From: Trichodelitschia bisporula
Lineage: Eukaryota; Ascomycota; Dothideomycetes; Phaeotrichales; Phaeotrichaceae
Length of the DNA: 64,000 nucleotides
Assembly: GCA_010356995.1 (NCBI GenBank)
Contig: ML996696.1
Span: 746,364 to 810,363, forward strand
Direction: 5' to 3'
Shown piece after piece: positions 43,984 through 55,671 of this stretch (the first letter of the stretch is position 1; each line of letters starts with the position of its first letter). The notes under the pieces are model-generated. The model was not told the origin of the DNA. It saw only the letters and a program-made list of their open reading frames with translations, and did no database searches. The position numbers were made by a program, and so were the translations under genes.

Positions 43984-44865
43984 CTACGCCGCCCCCAGCG
44001 TCACCGTATGCACAATAACCCGCGTAACCGCCGTACACGGCCCATTCCCATTGTGCCCCTTCTTCTTCTTCCGCATCTCCTCATCGCTAAACCGCGTCCG
44101 CTTCGCATACTCCGCCGTATCAACCATCTTTAACGGCTCGCCCATGTTCTCGCCCCGCATCTTGCGCTCGTTTTCCCGTCCCAGTGCTGCTGCACCGGCG
44201 GCCGCGGATGCGGAGTTCGGGAGCTTGTTTTCGTTGGGCCAGGCAGCGGCCGCGAGGTGCCGTACCACAGAGCCGGTGTCGGTCCTATCCTTCCGCGAGG
44301 TGTGGCGGAGGATGGACTGCCAGATATGCGGTTTCTTCGGCGGGGGTGTCGGCGTCGGCGCCGGTGTCGGGGGTTTGAGGGCTGATTTCGCAGGTTGAGC
44401 GTCAGGAGGTAGAGGCTTATGAGGGTGCTTGTTGGACTTGTCTTTGAGCTTGGACTTATCCTTGGACTTATCCTTGGACTTGGACTTGGACTTGCGGTTT
44501 TGGTTGCGGGTCGCGGTGTCCTTGCGGATATAGTAGCGTTTTATGCGCCGTTTGATGCTTTCGGTGCTGGAGGAGTCGGAGCTGCTGGGTGTTGTGGTGC
44601 GGGTGCTTTGGGGGGGGTTGGGGGAGGGGGGTGTGGGTTGGGAGGGGGTGGTGGGGCCGGGCTGGAGCATGAGTTGGGGTTGGAGATTGTTGAGTAGTGA
44701 ACTCACGGCGCTGGAGGGGTTAGGTGGGATGGTCTCCTTTGGGGGTTCTTCGAAGGCGGCGGAGGACTTTAGGGGTTGTGGTTTGGCTTTGGGGTGCTTG
44801 AAGTTGAGGTGGGTGTTGTGGAAGGTTGCGAGGGAGAGACTGATGCGCGAGGCGAGAGAGGGCAT
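43984..44865 (-). CDS. Basic low-complexity hypothetical protein
   Basis: Single open frame of 293 codons beginning MPSLASRISLSLATFHNTH. I do not recognise it. It is Pro/Ser/Thr-rich (residues 30-95), then strongly basic with IKRRIKRYYIRKD and an iterated KSKDKSKDKSKLKDKS stretch, then Pro-rich, then an apparently more ordered end: WQSILRHTSRKDRTDTGSVV, MGEPLKMVDTAEYAKRTRF and SDEEMRKKKKGHNG. The KDKSK stretch reflects a short DNA repeat (TTGGACTTATCC). The ordered C-terminal part and the length argue for a real gene; the composition argues for caution. A nuclear location is possible from the basic clusters only. Confidence 0.5.
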   Translation of the reverse strand: MPSLASRISLSLATFHNTHLNFKHPKAKPQPLKSSAAFEEPPKETIPPNPSSAVSSLLNNLQPQLMLQPGPTTPSQPTPPSPNPPQSTRTTTPSSSDSSSTESIKRRIKRYYIRKDTATRNQNRKSKSKSKDKSKDKSKLKDKSNKHPHKPLPPDAQPAKSALKPPTPAPTPTPPPKKPHIWQSILRHTSRKDRTDTGSVVRHLAAAAWPNENKLPNSASAAAGAAALGRENERKMRGENMGEPLKMVDTAEYAKRTRFSDEEMRKKKKGHNGNGPCTAVTRVIVHTVTLGAA

Positions 44866-45319
44866 TGCAGGTGAGTGGGGTGGAGGGTCGGAAGATTGAG
44901 GTGAAGGGCCGGGATAGATGAGGTTGAAGGTAAGAATTGGATCTAGGGGAGGCGAAGGGGTGGCAGTGGGGTTGCTGTAGGATGATGAGGGCTGAATGTT
45001 GAGGGTAGGATGAACTGCGAAAGGGGATGGATGGTAAGTTTATGAAGATGTGCTGGTATCGGTATGGGATGGAGGATCGTGTGATGTTCAGGACTGAGCC
45101 GTTGATGTCGAATGTCATGGGGGATAGGGCATATCTCGCCGCGGAAGGACTCACGATACCCCAGCATGGCACAAGGAAGTCGCACTCCACATCAGCCTCG
45201 CACCCGAACGCTAGATTACCTAGCCCAGTCAGCATAGCCAGCAGCCACAGCCAACGACTTCTAATGCACCCCATCGCCAACCTGCCCACCAAAGCGTCCC
45301 ACCGTCAACACCACAGAAT
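44866..45319. other. Gap between hypothetical gene and tyrosine phosphatase
   Basis: Upstream sequence of the hypothetical protein gene and 3' flank of the phosphatase gene. No further gene supported. Confidence 0.4.
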
Positions 45320-46456
45320 CTACAACTTCTCCACATTCCCCCTCATCTCCTCCTCCAACTGCGCACGCAACCTCTCCTCCCTACTCACCCCCTGCCCCTC
45401 AAAAGCCTCCCCGGGAATCCCCTCCTTCCCGGGCCCAACCCTGCCCCTCCACCGCTCAACCCACAACGTACGGAGCACATCATACAAGAACCAGAACTGT
45501 TCCGCCGCTTGCACCATCATCATGCGCTGCTGCCGCATCCGTTCCACAACCTCGATAACGGGGTCCCGGGTCGCGGGGATACTGTCCAGCATGCCAAGGT
45601 CCAGCTCGCGCATGAGCCAGTCCAGCGCGATGAACGTGCCGGAGCGCCCGACGCCAGCACTGCAATGTACGATGCGCGGCGACGAGCGTACCGCGTTCTT
45701 TTCCTCCGAAAGCCGCACGAGGCGCAGCAGCGCAGTGCGATCCTCGCCCTCGGGCACCAGAAAGTCAGGCCACCCAGCAAAGAGCAAGTGCCAAACGCGC
45801 TTCGTCAGCCCATCCTTCGTCCTAAGCTCCAACTCGCGAACCGTAGACCGCGTGAGCGGATCCTCCTCAATACTCTTCAGCGTCAACTGCGCCGCGAACC
45901 CATCCCCAAACTCATCATTGATCGCAATACACGGATTCCCCAAACCTTCCGGAAAATAGGGGAAGCACTTCTCCCGGCCACTCTCATGCGTCTGCGTCAG
46001 CATGACAATAACCGCCGGGTTGGCCGTCTCATGCCACACCATGCGCCACATATGCGCAAGCACATTCTCCTTCGGGCCCTGCGTCGCAATGAAATCCACG
46101 CCCTCGCCATCGCTCTGCACCAGACGTATCGGGCTCGCATTAATGTAATCATTGCACCCCTCCGGCACCCTCAGCCGCACCCGGTTCTGCAAATACGGGT
46201 CCACGTTGCTGTACCGATTCCGCCGCATGACTTCATCGCCGCACGCGCGAGCCCATGGTGACAGTCCGCCAGCCTCAGCCGGTCGGAGACCCTGGTGTAG
46301 CCGCTCCCGCTGCACCCATTCTAGGTCGATGAATTTGTTGTGGACGTCTGCGCGGGTCTGGCGGAGGAAGGCAGGCAGCGGCGGGTCCCCGGGGGCCGAG
46401 GAGGGAGAGGACGACGGCGCGCTGCCTGTTGTTTGAGACGACCCGGGCGACGACAT
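45320..46456 (-). CDS. Protein tyrosine phosphatase, classical type
   Basis: Single exon, 378 residues, one PTP domain. Motifs: RNRYSNVDPYLQNRVRL (substrate-loop region, with Asn-Arg-Tyr), DYINASPIRL (YINAS), FIATQGPKENVLAHMWRMVW, VIVMLTQTHESGREKC, the WPD loop as GWPDFLVP, the P-loop HCSAGVGRSGTF with catalytic Cys at about residue 265, and a Q-loop-like RQQRMMMVQAAEQFWFLYD. These cover the full set of active-site elements, so it should be active. The first 30 residues are Ser/Pro-rich. Nearest relatives expected are yeast Ptp1 and fission yeast Pyp1-Pyp3, which act on MAP kinases; the exact substrate is not shown. Confidence 0.93.
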   Translation of the reverse strand: MSSPGSSQTTGSAPSSSPSSAPGDPPLPAFLRQTRADVHNKFIDLEWVQRERLHQGLRPAEAGGLSPWARACGDEVMRRNRYSNVDPYLQNRVRLRVPEGCNDYINASPIRLVQSDGEGVDFIATQGPKENVLAHMWRMVWHETANPAVIVMLTQTHESGREKCFPYFPEGLGNPCIAINDEFGDGFAAQLTLKSIEEDPLTRSTVRELELRTKDGLTKRVWHLLFAGWPDFLVPEGEDRTALLRLVRLSEEKNAVRSSPRIVHCSAGVGRSGTFIALDWLMRELDLGMLDSIPATRDPVIEVVERMRQQRMMMVQAAEQFWFLYDVLRTLWVERWRGRVGPGKEGIPGEAFEGQGVSREERLRAQLEEEMRGNVEKL

Positions 46457-47920
46457 GCTGGCCGGGCTGGGGACGCTCCGGCTGCGCGCTGGGGCGGGGC
46501 GCCGGAGCGCGGGGAGGTGGAGGCGGGGGAGAGGCAGCGGAATGTGTGCGGGGAGAGCGGGGCGCAGGTAGAGGCCGGGAGGATCGTGCTTTGGAGGCTT
46601 TGGAGATGTGGGACGGAGGAGCCTCGTGGCGGGATAGGAATGGTGAGGGGGAGGTGGGTCGGTCTTAAGCAGACTCGGTGAGGCGTAAATGGAGTGTGCC
46701 GGTGAGATTTCAGCGGATTGGGCTCTCCGTTAACGTGAGAGAGGCCAGATGAGCAGAGTGATGTGTCCCAATCCGCAGCTTAGAGGTCGTACGGCGAGAA
46801 TAGGCTTCCGTTCGGTGAGGAGGGGTGGTCCAAGGCCAACAAAGCCGCGCGGCACAATGGGGAGATCTGCCAATGTCTTCAGTCAGGAAGCAAAAGGCCA
46901 ACCAAGGCTTCGAACGCAAGAATATAACAACAAAAGTGTGTACATAGGACCAGAAGGTGAGGAGACGAGAGCGAGAGGCAGGATTGTGACTACGGGAGGA
47001 GTCGAGCCCCCCGCCATTTTACCGCCGAGATCGAAGCGCGGGCGGGAAGCGGGGGTCCAATGGCTGGCGGGAGCGACCTGCAACCAGGAGCTGGGGAGCC
47101 GCCCGCGGCATGTATTCGATTGGTGGTTTGCGCAATGAGATGCGCGAATCACGATCGTTTGGGCGCTTGCTTTTGGTGCCTTTTGAGTGGTGGGCACGGT
47201 GGGGTTTCTGCGATAGTACAGATTAAGGAAGTAGCCGTGCCGTCAGCGTGAACCTACGATGTCTATGCTCGATTTTCGGCAAACCGATGCCTCAGAGTTG
47301 ACGATTGATGGCGGTTCCTGTGGTATGGACAGTGTTGTTGGCTTTGGAAAGTGGACAACCGCGGGCTAGGCTACGGCGTGTTGTGCGTACTCCGTACTCG
47401 GAATATTGCTGTGGTAACGGAGTTCGTCGTGCAAGGCAGGGAACTGTGACTGCTTCCATAGGCCATCTCGTCAAAGCGCTTTAATCCGTCCGATGTGACG
47501 ATCGGAGGGTGAGGTAGCAGGGTTGAGGATCATTGCGAATACTTAGGACAGCCAGCTGAAATACTCTCTCTCCACATCGTTTGTTGCGGGGGGAGCTGAT
47601 GATGTGGAAGTTGATACGATGCTTGAAAAGGTCATCGAAATAGTCGCTGAGCCCTTAATCGACGAGCACACATAAAGCAAGCATGATGGAATAGCCAACA
47701 GATATCTCGCCTTTAGAAAGCATCAAAAACTTCATGAGATGATTCACCGAGAGATAACTCGTTCACCGTTCCCGAACCCGTTAGCCACCTCCCATTCCAG
47801 ACGCCCTACCCGCGCGCCTCCCAGCAGCCAAGCAACGCCCACTCCAACAAGCGCTCCCGCATCAACCACCGTCGTCAAGATAGTGACTTCAAATCATTGC
47901 GCCACCGCGCCGGAAGCAGC
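46457..47920. other. Intergenic region, 1.46 kb, upstream of the phosphatase
   Basis: Phosphatase promoter side. A 129-codon frame at 46749-47138 (plus) looks chance-like and has no partner exons. Nothing else seen. Confidence 0.4.
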
Positions 47921-48442
47921 ATGAACTGGGTATTTTTCCGAGTATTCGAGGTACGCATATCCTTTACCCATCCTTCATTGAGGCCGCATACTGACGCTCG
48001 CCAGGCCTGGGCCATTGCGCGGGTATGTACCCCTCATCCGCCACTCACCGCATGAGGTCGGGAGGGGAGGGGAGTTGAACTGGAAAGAGTCTACACTTGA
48101 CGACTGTTGCCTTTCAATCAAGTAATGACTGGCGTCCCCCCATCTTCGACTCCTCTCTCGCCCTCCTGCCTCCCCGCCACCCCGCCCCACCCTCGCCGCA
48201 CCGCTAACAACCGCCAGCTCCTCTCTAGCCCGCTCTTCCACCGGGGCGTCCAGAAAATCCATAAAAGTGTGCACAATCTGCGGCATGGAACACCTCTGGA
48301 AGAAATGGGCGGCACGAAGATCGAGCGTGAGTCCGCCCCGCCATCTACCCCCAACCAACAACTTACGCATGCAGGCAACGGCCCTTCGTATCTCGCGCAC
48401 TTCAAGAAGGAATTGAAAGAGCAACTCGGGCTCAAGAAGTAA
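47921..48442 (+). CDS. 74-residue protein of four exons, likely mitochondrial
   Basis: Exons 47921-47950, 48005-48022, 48218-48326 and 48375-48442. Joined they give MNWVFFRVFEAWAIAR, LLSSPLFHRGVQKIHKSV, HNLRHGTPLEEMGGTKIE and RNGPSYLAHFKKELKEQL, ending GLKK. Every splice keeps frame with GT/AG ends; the third exon follows a textbook GCTAAC branch point. Exon 2 is only 18 nt. The pattern of an aromatic amphipathic start, SPxFHRxVxxIH and a basic end looks like small fungal mitochondrial proteins (possibly the Mrx7/MIOREX-7 kind), but I cannot confirm the family. The conserved-looking peptide and clean splicing make a real gene likely. Confidence 0.65.
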
Positions 48443-48590
48443 TTTGAGCGAGGAAGCGTGTTGTACAAAAGCGGCATTTGGGACGGGCGGATAAATAGTC
48501 CGTGGGCATTGGCGTGTGGGCGTTGAGGTTTAGGCGGCTAAGGCCTGTAGATACGAATATCAAGTGTTGGGTGCTTTTCACGGAACGGCG

Positions 48591-48776
48591 ATGGCAAGGC
48601 GTACGACACGCGAGATTGAGCCCGAGACTGAAGTCCCGATTGGAGGCAATAGCCCGGGGCCGGAGCTCGACGCACCAACACCTCCACAGCTGCCCGTTCC
48701 TGCACTCGACAGACGCTATGTCCACGGCAATAGAGGCCCTAGAAGGAGAGCATCCGTGCAACCTAAAGGTACATAG
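48591..48776 (+). CDS. Possible small ORF or first exon
   Basis: An ATG opens a 61-codon acidic/Pro-rich frame (MARRTTREIEPETEVPIGG, later PALDRRYVHGNRGPRRRAS) that ends shortly after a possible donor (AAAG followed by GTACAT at about 48769). No matching downstream exon could be chosen. Reported only because the peptide looks more protein-like than the surrounding frames. Confidence 0.2.
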   Translation: MARRTTREIEPETEVPIGGNSPGPELDAPTPPQLPVPALDRRYVHGNRGPRRRASVQPKGT

Positions 48777-51700
48777 CTACCAGGCCTTCAACCGTTGGAT
48801 ACGTTTTCAAAGTCTCAAACATTCGCCTTCAGCCGTAACTCCTCTCCACATTCATCATAGCAGTAGCAATAAGTCATTGCTCCGCCACACCTCTTACCTG
48901 CCACAACCCCCACTCTCATCGAACGCGGGATGTTTCACCCACCACCCACCAGCCGCACGCCCTGCGCCACATCACCACCCTGCGCGCCCTACGGACGACC
49001 TCCCACCCATACCACATCACTGCCTCGCGCGGCGCGCCCTATGAAGCTCTCCCACCCCATTAGACAGATCTAGACATTCCACCACCCATTTTACGCGTGA
49101 ACTCCGCGCCTCGATGCCACCGTCCACGGACCAGCCCCTATCAAAAGTCCACTCTGTTCCGCGGACCGCAGACAGCGGCAACCCAGAACGTGCGCGCGCA
49201 CGACCTTATGCGGCGATGTAAGCGGGGAGGGGTCCGGGAGGAGTTCGCTCAGGGTGCTGGGGAACGAGAGATATGAGAGTGCAGGGTGAGGGGGGGGAAG
49301 TTGGGAAGTTGCGGCGGCGGTAAAGGGCATATATGTGGCGCGGTATTGGGCGTCCGTGTCGGGGCGTGGTTAGTGTTGATTAAACTGCGACCCGGGGGGG
49401 ATAGAGTGCGTAGGTCACGGGTTGTAAGTGGGTGAGATGAGGAGATGGGGATTTGGATGGCATTGTGAGTACCGTAGGGTGGGTCGGTTTGAGGGAAGGA
49501 GCAGATGGTGCTAGCGACAGGTACCTACGGCATGTATCTGGCGTTGAGGCACGAAAGGTACAAGCGTGGAAGCACATGCAAGTCACCTACCGAGCCGAAT
49601 CTCACCCGGCGCCCTACAAGGCAGAGTCAGCGGCACGCCACGCCGGCACCACACCCGGCAAACTGCCCGACTTGCGGTGTGCGAGCCCAGACCGCATCCT
49701 AGCGGCGATCGCCTCTGGGCAAAGTGCCGACGGTCAAGGTATCGTGTGATTCGCACTCTATCGCGCACACGGCTTCGCAAACCCGGGACACGGCGGATGG
49801 GGGGTAATATAACTGTCTCAGCAGCGGGCGCACAGGGCGCGAACTGCAGTCCATATTCAGTCGGGGAGATAGATCGGCGGTTTGAGCTGCTGTACGGTAG
49901 GTTGCAAAGTCGAAGCTACTAGTAGTAAACGTCATGTGCCAGTGTTTAGCCTGACTAGCAGCTGCGCTGGCACGTACGGTAGCTTTTCGGCCCCTGACTT
50001 CCCGCTCTCCGCCATGTCGGCTCGGGTGGTCGCCGAGTGTGGTGGACGGAGTAGAGAGAAGCGAGTGATGTCGAGGTGAGATGCATGAGTCGCAGTAGTG
50101 ATCAGCAAGATATGACGCTGACATGACGCTGCTCGTGATGCTGCGAGTCGCTACGGCCCAACGCTATCTTCACAGGTCGCGGTCGTGAGTCGCTACTCAC
50201 GTGCTGCAGCACCGCATCGGGAACGCTGCTGACTATCATTGCCGTCGCCGTTGTGCCCGTCCTGGCGCAGGTGCGGGGTCATGGGAGGAAACGTGCTTGC
50301 GGGGCTAGGAAAGCTTGATGGGTGGATAGGAGGGAGGGAGGGCGGGAGAGTTGGTTGGGCTTCTCCTCGCGGTGGTGTACCCGGCCGGGAAGAGGGTCGG
50401 GACGAGGGGGGTGTGGAATGTGGTAAGGCGCAGATCAAGCATGGGCTTTACGGCGTGGATGTGGATGGGTGTGCTTGGAGCGGATTTGGTTGCGGTTTTG
50501 CTGTGAGCGTGGGTATCTGGGATTGATGAGAGTTGCAGGGGGGGCCTGGTGGTTCAATTTGGAGTACCGGTTTGCGAGAGTTTGTGGTTGTTGATGGTGG
50601 GCGGACGGATGGAGTGAAGGGCGAAGACATTTTTGCTCAAAAGGGTAAGAGGGACGAATTCAGAGGCGAATGGACGAAGAGATAGATACATTGGGAGAAG
50701 AAGCTTGGTGAGGTGTTAATGCGGGGATGCGTGGATGCGTGGATGCGTGGCATGCGTTGCAGATGTAGCCGTTTTCGGGTTGGAGGGGGATTGGAGGGGT
50801 TGCTTTGCTGATGCTGCGCGCTGCTCGATCATCGTGGCGCCATGCTGATTTAGCAATTAGCTTAACTTGCATGGCTGATGCGAACAACAGGGTGCGAGGC
50901 GTGAGATGAGAGATCCACTTTTACTTGACGAGATCTGCTTGCTTCCACTTTACATCCACTTTCCGTGAGCTTTTCGTGGAGGAGGGGCCTTAGGCGGAGG
51001 GGCGGTCTGCGGGCACCGCAGCAAACCAGCGCAACCAGCAAGCAGCTCGTCCAATTGGAATCCACCATGCTGCAATTCGCCAGGAAAAGAGAAAAAATGG
51101 ACGATTCTCCGGGACCGATGTGCGGGAAGCGCTTGTAGCGTTGCGAGCAGTCAAGATGAGATAGCAGAAAACGACCAGCGACGAATCACGGCGAGCTTCG
51201 GCCGAGACCGAGACGTGGTGGAAACGCGGGTTCGCGGCGAGCAGTGGCAGGTAGACTACCTTTACACTACCTCTGTCACTTGTGCCGTACACCCTACAGG
51301 GCTGGCACGTCGAGTACCTGCTACCATCATACTGATAGCCGAGCAAGAGAGTGTAGATGGGGTTGAAGGGGGGGTTGAAGGGGGTGGAGCCACAAATGTC
51401 AGATAGACTCGCGAATGACGACTTGTGATGTCGGATATACAAAGGAAAGCGGAAGACAGGAAGGCGAAGAGGCTGGAACAATGCAAAACAACAATCATCA
51501 AGCACAGCATCATACATAGTAGGAATAACGCAACGAACAAGATCCATCTCAAAGCATCAAACAAAAAGAAGAAGATTTGTGTGCTGCCAAGGTTCTTTGG
51601 AGGCGTTGCTTGTCTCTTCTGTTCCTCTTCTTTGGTGTCTCGTCCCATTACGTCTGTTTGTTGCCCGTTTCTTCCCTCTCCATCTCTGCGACTCTGCGCC

Positions 51701-52192
51701 ACGGCATCTCTACGGTTTTCTTCAACAACACCACTTTCGGCTTCTCTCGAAGTGGGGTCGATCTTCTCGATCTCACCTTTTCAAGCTCCCCTGGTCTTTC
51801 TCTAGGCCAGCCCAAAGCAAACAAGCCCTCGTCCATACCCCCCCCCCCAGGCGCCCAAGCCCACCAAGGCCCACACAACCTCTCCTTCCACCCCCCCCAG
51901 AAAGCCCAAGGCACCCCAAGCCCAGTCAGCCCTTTCCTCCCGAAACACTCAAACCCCCAATAATCACCCACTTCACTTCAACTTCCACCCCCCACCACCA
52001 CAACCTCATCTTTCCCCTCTAAACAAACGGCAACCACATCTTGCGTATCGTCCCTTTCGTCACCCGTCCGAGTCCAGACGCCCGGCGGCACCCACCTTCC
52101 TTTCCCACGTTGTCGACCCCTTCAAAACGGCGGCGGCTCTACTCCCACCTGGCTCGTCTTGCTCTGCCCTGCCGAGCCGCCACGGGACCTGG
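48777..52192. other. Gene-free stretch, 3.4 kb, upstream of AcrB
   Basis: No frame here has family resemblance or splice support. Visible elements: a GATGCGTG microsatellite at 50723-50745, a GTGAGT-CGCT-ACTCAC inverted repeat near 50186-50201, a GGGGTTGAA duplication at 51359-51381, and from about 51640 to 52190 a long pyrimidine-rich segment with a C run at 51840-51848, which suits an extended AcrB promoter and 5' leader. Confidence 0.5.
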
Positions 52193-55100
52193 ATGCCACC
52201 GCGGGCAAAGAAATCAGCTTCTTTCCACGATAGACAGGCCCCGTCCCACGTCAACAACAGCCATAGTCTAGGCCTCGCTCCTCCCGGTCGGAGGATCCCC
52301 AAGCAGACCAGGCCTGCCGCTCCGTCCCCGTCGTCGTCGGCTGTCAGCGGCCGTCACTCTCCAACAGCAGGAACATCTGGAGCAGCATCCGCAAATGGAC
52401 ATGTTCGGTCGACCGCAATAGTGCAATGCGCTGATGACTCTCTAACGGGGAATGAACTTGCACCACCTGCCTTTCGTCTCGAGTCGCACGCCACCACCCA
52501 CGCTTGCCGCCGCAACCACCACTACCACGACACGCCGGACGACGACACCTCCCCCGACGCCAATGATCTCGTCTCACACACGTCCGCAAAAATGGGCGCT
52601 GGTCAGTCTTGCGACGAGGGACGTGGCCGTGCGGCTTCGTCGGCCTCGTCGCTCGGGGACCTCGAGTCTGCCACAACTGCCGCCGACACGCCCGCTTTCG
52701 CTCGTCCCTCGCGCTCGGCTTCTTTAACCGTGGGCGGTGCCGGTAAATGCTCGCAGCGACAGCCAAAGACGTCGCTCGCTCTCGCCACCACCATCCTCTC
52801 GAGCTGTCCGCTGTGGGACGTTATCGCCATACTCATCATTCTTCTCCAACTTCCACCAACTATCATCTCCATCGTTCACTTCCTCTTCGCCGCACTGACC
52901 TTTGTCGCTCCGACCACCAACGCCTCCCTGTCGAATCTGCCGTCCGTCAATGAGATTCTGCTCGGATCTGGAGGCGCGCCGTCGCTGCAAACGATTATCA
53001 TTGTCGACTTCTTCATGCTCATCGCCTTTGTGTCCGCCTGGCTGCCGGTGCAGAACTTTGCCCTCGACCTCGCCCAGGCCGTCATTGCCATTTCGCTTGG
53101 CGGCGCTGCCGCGCACAAGGGCGGCACGAGCAACAGTATATTTTGCTGCCTGAGCATCATTGGCGTGTCGCATCTTTACCGCTGGCGCTCCGCACGCAGG
53201 CTCGGTTTCGGACTCATCTGGGAGCTTCTAGTAAAGCTCGGCGTCCGACCCGAAGGAGCAGTACCCGATGTCTTCACCTTCTCTCCGCGCTCCCAATCCA
53301 GTCCCGGCATGCTCCGCCGTATTCTCGGTGTACATATTCTTACCCAAGGCCTCGTGCGTCTCGTCCGTCGGTGGTACCTGTACCGAGCCGTGGCTGAGGC
53401 ACCAGCCGCCAAACGCGTGGACCCTGACGTGGGGTCACTTGGTGCACAGGGCGAGGATGTGCCTGCCGACACGACGGACGTGGGGGGAAGCGGCGATGGA
53501 CGCCCACCGGGACCGTCACCCTCATCTGGGGCCTCGGTAGCGCAGAACACGAGAGAAAAATCCACGAAAAAGAAAAAAAAGCAAGCTAACCATGTGCGCA
53601 GCCAGCAGCCGTTTTGGGCCGCGCTAGCGAGCACCAAAATTACGGTTCTGAAGGAGTACGAGTTGCAGCAGGCGTCACTGGACGCGTTAGAAGCGAATGC
53701 GGAGGATGTGGCGCATATCGGGAATGCGGATTTCAAGAATATTGCGGATAGAGTTTGGGTTACGGATGTGGGGGCGGCGAGCATCGCGTTTGGCGTAGCG
53801 CTGCGGGAGGAAGAGGAGGACGACAAGCCGTTTCGCGTGCGTGTGAACCAGACGGAGTGGAGCTCAACGCGGATCAAAGAGCTGGGACCTGTTGGGGATG
53901 ATGGTGTGCATCTATGGGCGGGCGAGATTTTCGGGCTCACGGCGTCTACAAACTATGTTTGTGATTTTGTGCGCCCTCGGGACGGCGCAGTCATCTACAC
54001 TGTGCATGCAACTACACAGCCTGCGCCGTCCACTGAGCAAGGTAAGTTTCGTGCGGTAATCTTGTACCTCACTCAACCTTGTCTAACGATATAGCTGCGC
54101 CGCCCGCGTTGCCTGCCCAGAAGTCTCTTGATCCTCTCTCGCCGACGACAACACTCAAGAACTCCATCACCGCAGCGGAACAGACCCTCGATGCCAGCCG
54201 GACACGCCTCAAACGGAACAAGAAGGAGCACAAGAATGCGGTTAGCGCCCTGCAGCAGAACATCAAGCAGCTCTCCCAACAACTCTCGTCCAACACCAAC
54301 AACGATGACCGCCAGCGCCAGAAGGTCCGCCAGTTCGAGCAGAGCATCACCCAGGCCTATAAGAAAGAGTCGGAGGTCCTCGCTCAGATCGACGAAATCA
54401 AGGATCAGAGTGCTGAGGAGGCGCTTGCGTCAAAGGCCACCCGCGAGGCGTGGCTCGCCGCGAAGAAGCAGCAACGCGAGCAGCGCGAGGAGCTCGCCCA
54501 AGCCAAAGCGAAGGCCGAGCGGAGTGTAGCCCAAGCACGCACCGAGCTCACAACGCTTGTTCAGCGACGACAGAAGTTCGAGGCACGCCAGACCAAGTAC
54601 AACGAGCAGGCTGAGGGGCTGCGCAAGGCTGCAACGGAAGGCAAGGCCGCGCAAGAACGTCGGTTTAAGGAGCGTGACGCTGAGTTCAACCGCCGCCTCG
54701 ACACCGAGCGCCGCTTCCTCGACCAGACGGCCGTGCTGGAGCAGGAGTACCGCGGGTGTCTAGCGCGCATCTCGAAGCTCGAGCAGCAGGCCAAGCTCCT
54801 GGAGGACATGTACGTCGCAGCGCAGAGCCAGATCCCGCTCTCGCAGTCGCACCCGTCCACTCCAGACGGCCCGATCCACCTGCGCGGCGGCAGTGGTCCT
54901 CCCGTATCCCTCCCCCCCTCCTCGCTCGCCTCCTTCCCCGCCTACGCCGCCTACCAATTCCCCGGCATGTCCGTCCCGCCCGGCCTCGGCCACAGCCCAG
55001 AGCAGGTGCACCCGCGCTCCGCCGCCGCGTCCATCTCGTCCGCCCAACCCCCCGCCTCCTTCGTTTACCAGGACCTCCCCCCGCCGCGCACCCGCGCCCG

Positions 55101-55671
55101 CTCTTCGTCCATGCTCTCCGGCGTGTCTGGCTTCACCGACCTCGACGACCCCGCTCCTGCGGCCCTCGAGCCTGCCTACGCTTTTTCGTTTCCCACTCAG
55201 CCCCAGCAGTCCGGCCAGGCGCCCATCGGCCACGGCCGCCGCCGCAAGGGCAGCTCCGAGTCTTCGGGATCCGGCGGCAGCGGCGGCGGCACGATGCCTG
55301 CGCCTGTGCCTTCCACGCGGTACGGCATCCCGCGCCCGGCAACGGGACATGGGTACGGACTTAGCTACGGCGGGTACGGCGCGGCCGAGTTCGGCGGGTT
55401 CAGCACGGGGCACCACCTGCACGGGCCCAGCTACGGGACCTTGAATTCGGGTTATGCGAACGGGTATGCGAATGGTTTTGCCCATGCTCAGCATATCCGC
55501 GCTGCTGGCACGCCGACGAGCAGTTCGTCGGAGGAGAGCGAGGTCTCAGAGGCGAGTGGTTCTGGGAGCAGTCCGGCGGGGAGTCAGCGGGACCCGCTGT
55601 CTCCTGTGCTGCAGACGGGGCAGGGGAAGGGTGTGCTTACGCCGCCGCCGCCTGCGGAGGCTGAGGTTTAG
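52193..55671 (+). CDS. acrB: AcrB-type ubiquitination-network membrane protein
   Basis: Homologue of Aspergillus AcrB, a coiled-coil membrane protein linked genetically to the CreB/CreD deubiquitination network and acriflavine resistance. Exons 52193-54041 and 54095-55671; 1141 residues. After a disordered N-terminus come hydrophobic segments CPLWDVIAILIILLQLPPTI, HFLFAALTFVA, TIIIVDFFMLIAFVSAW and FALDLAQAVIAISLGGAA (about residues 205-305). A basic KSTKKKKKQANH follows, then a fibronectin-like block (DRVWVTDVGAASIAFGVA, TNYVCDFVRPRDG), a coiled coil over about residues 635-870 (TLKNSITAAEQTLDASRTRL to LEQQAKLLEDMY), and a Gly/Ser/Tyr/Pro-rich tail. The order of parts fits the family. Molecular activity is unknown. 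Confidence 0.85.

Noticed and set aside
46749-47138. 129-codon plus-strand frame
   Set aside because: Arg/Gly/Pro-rich chance-like composition, no homologous look, and it lies in the phosphatase upstream region.
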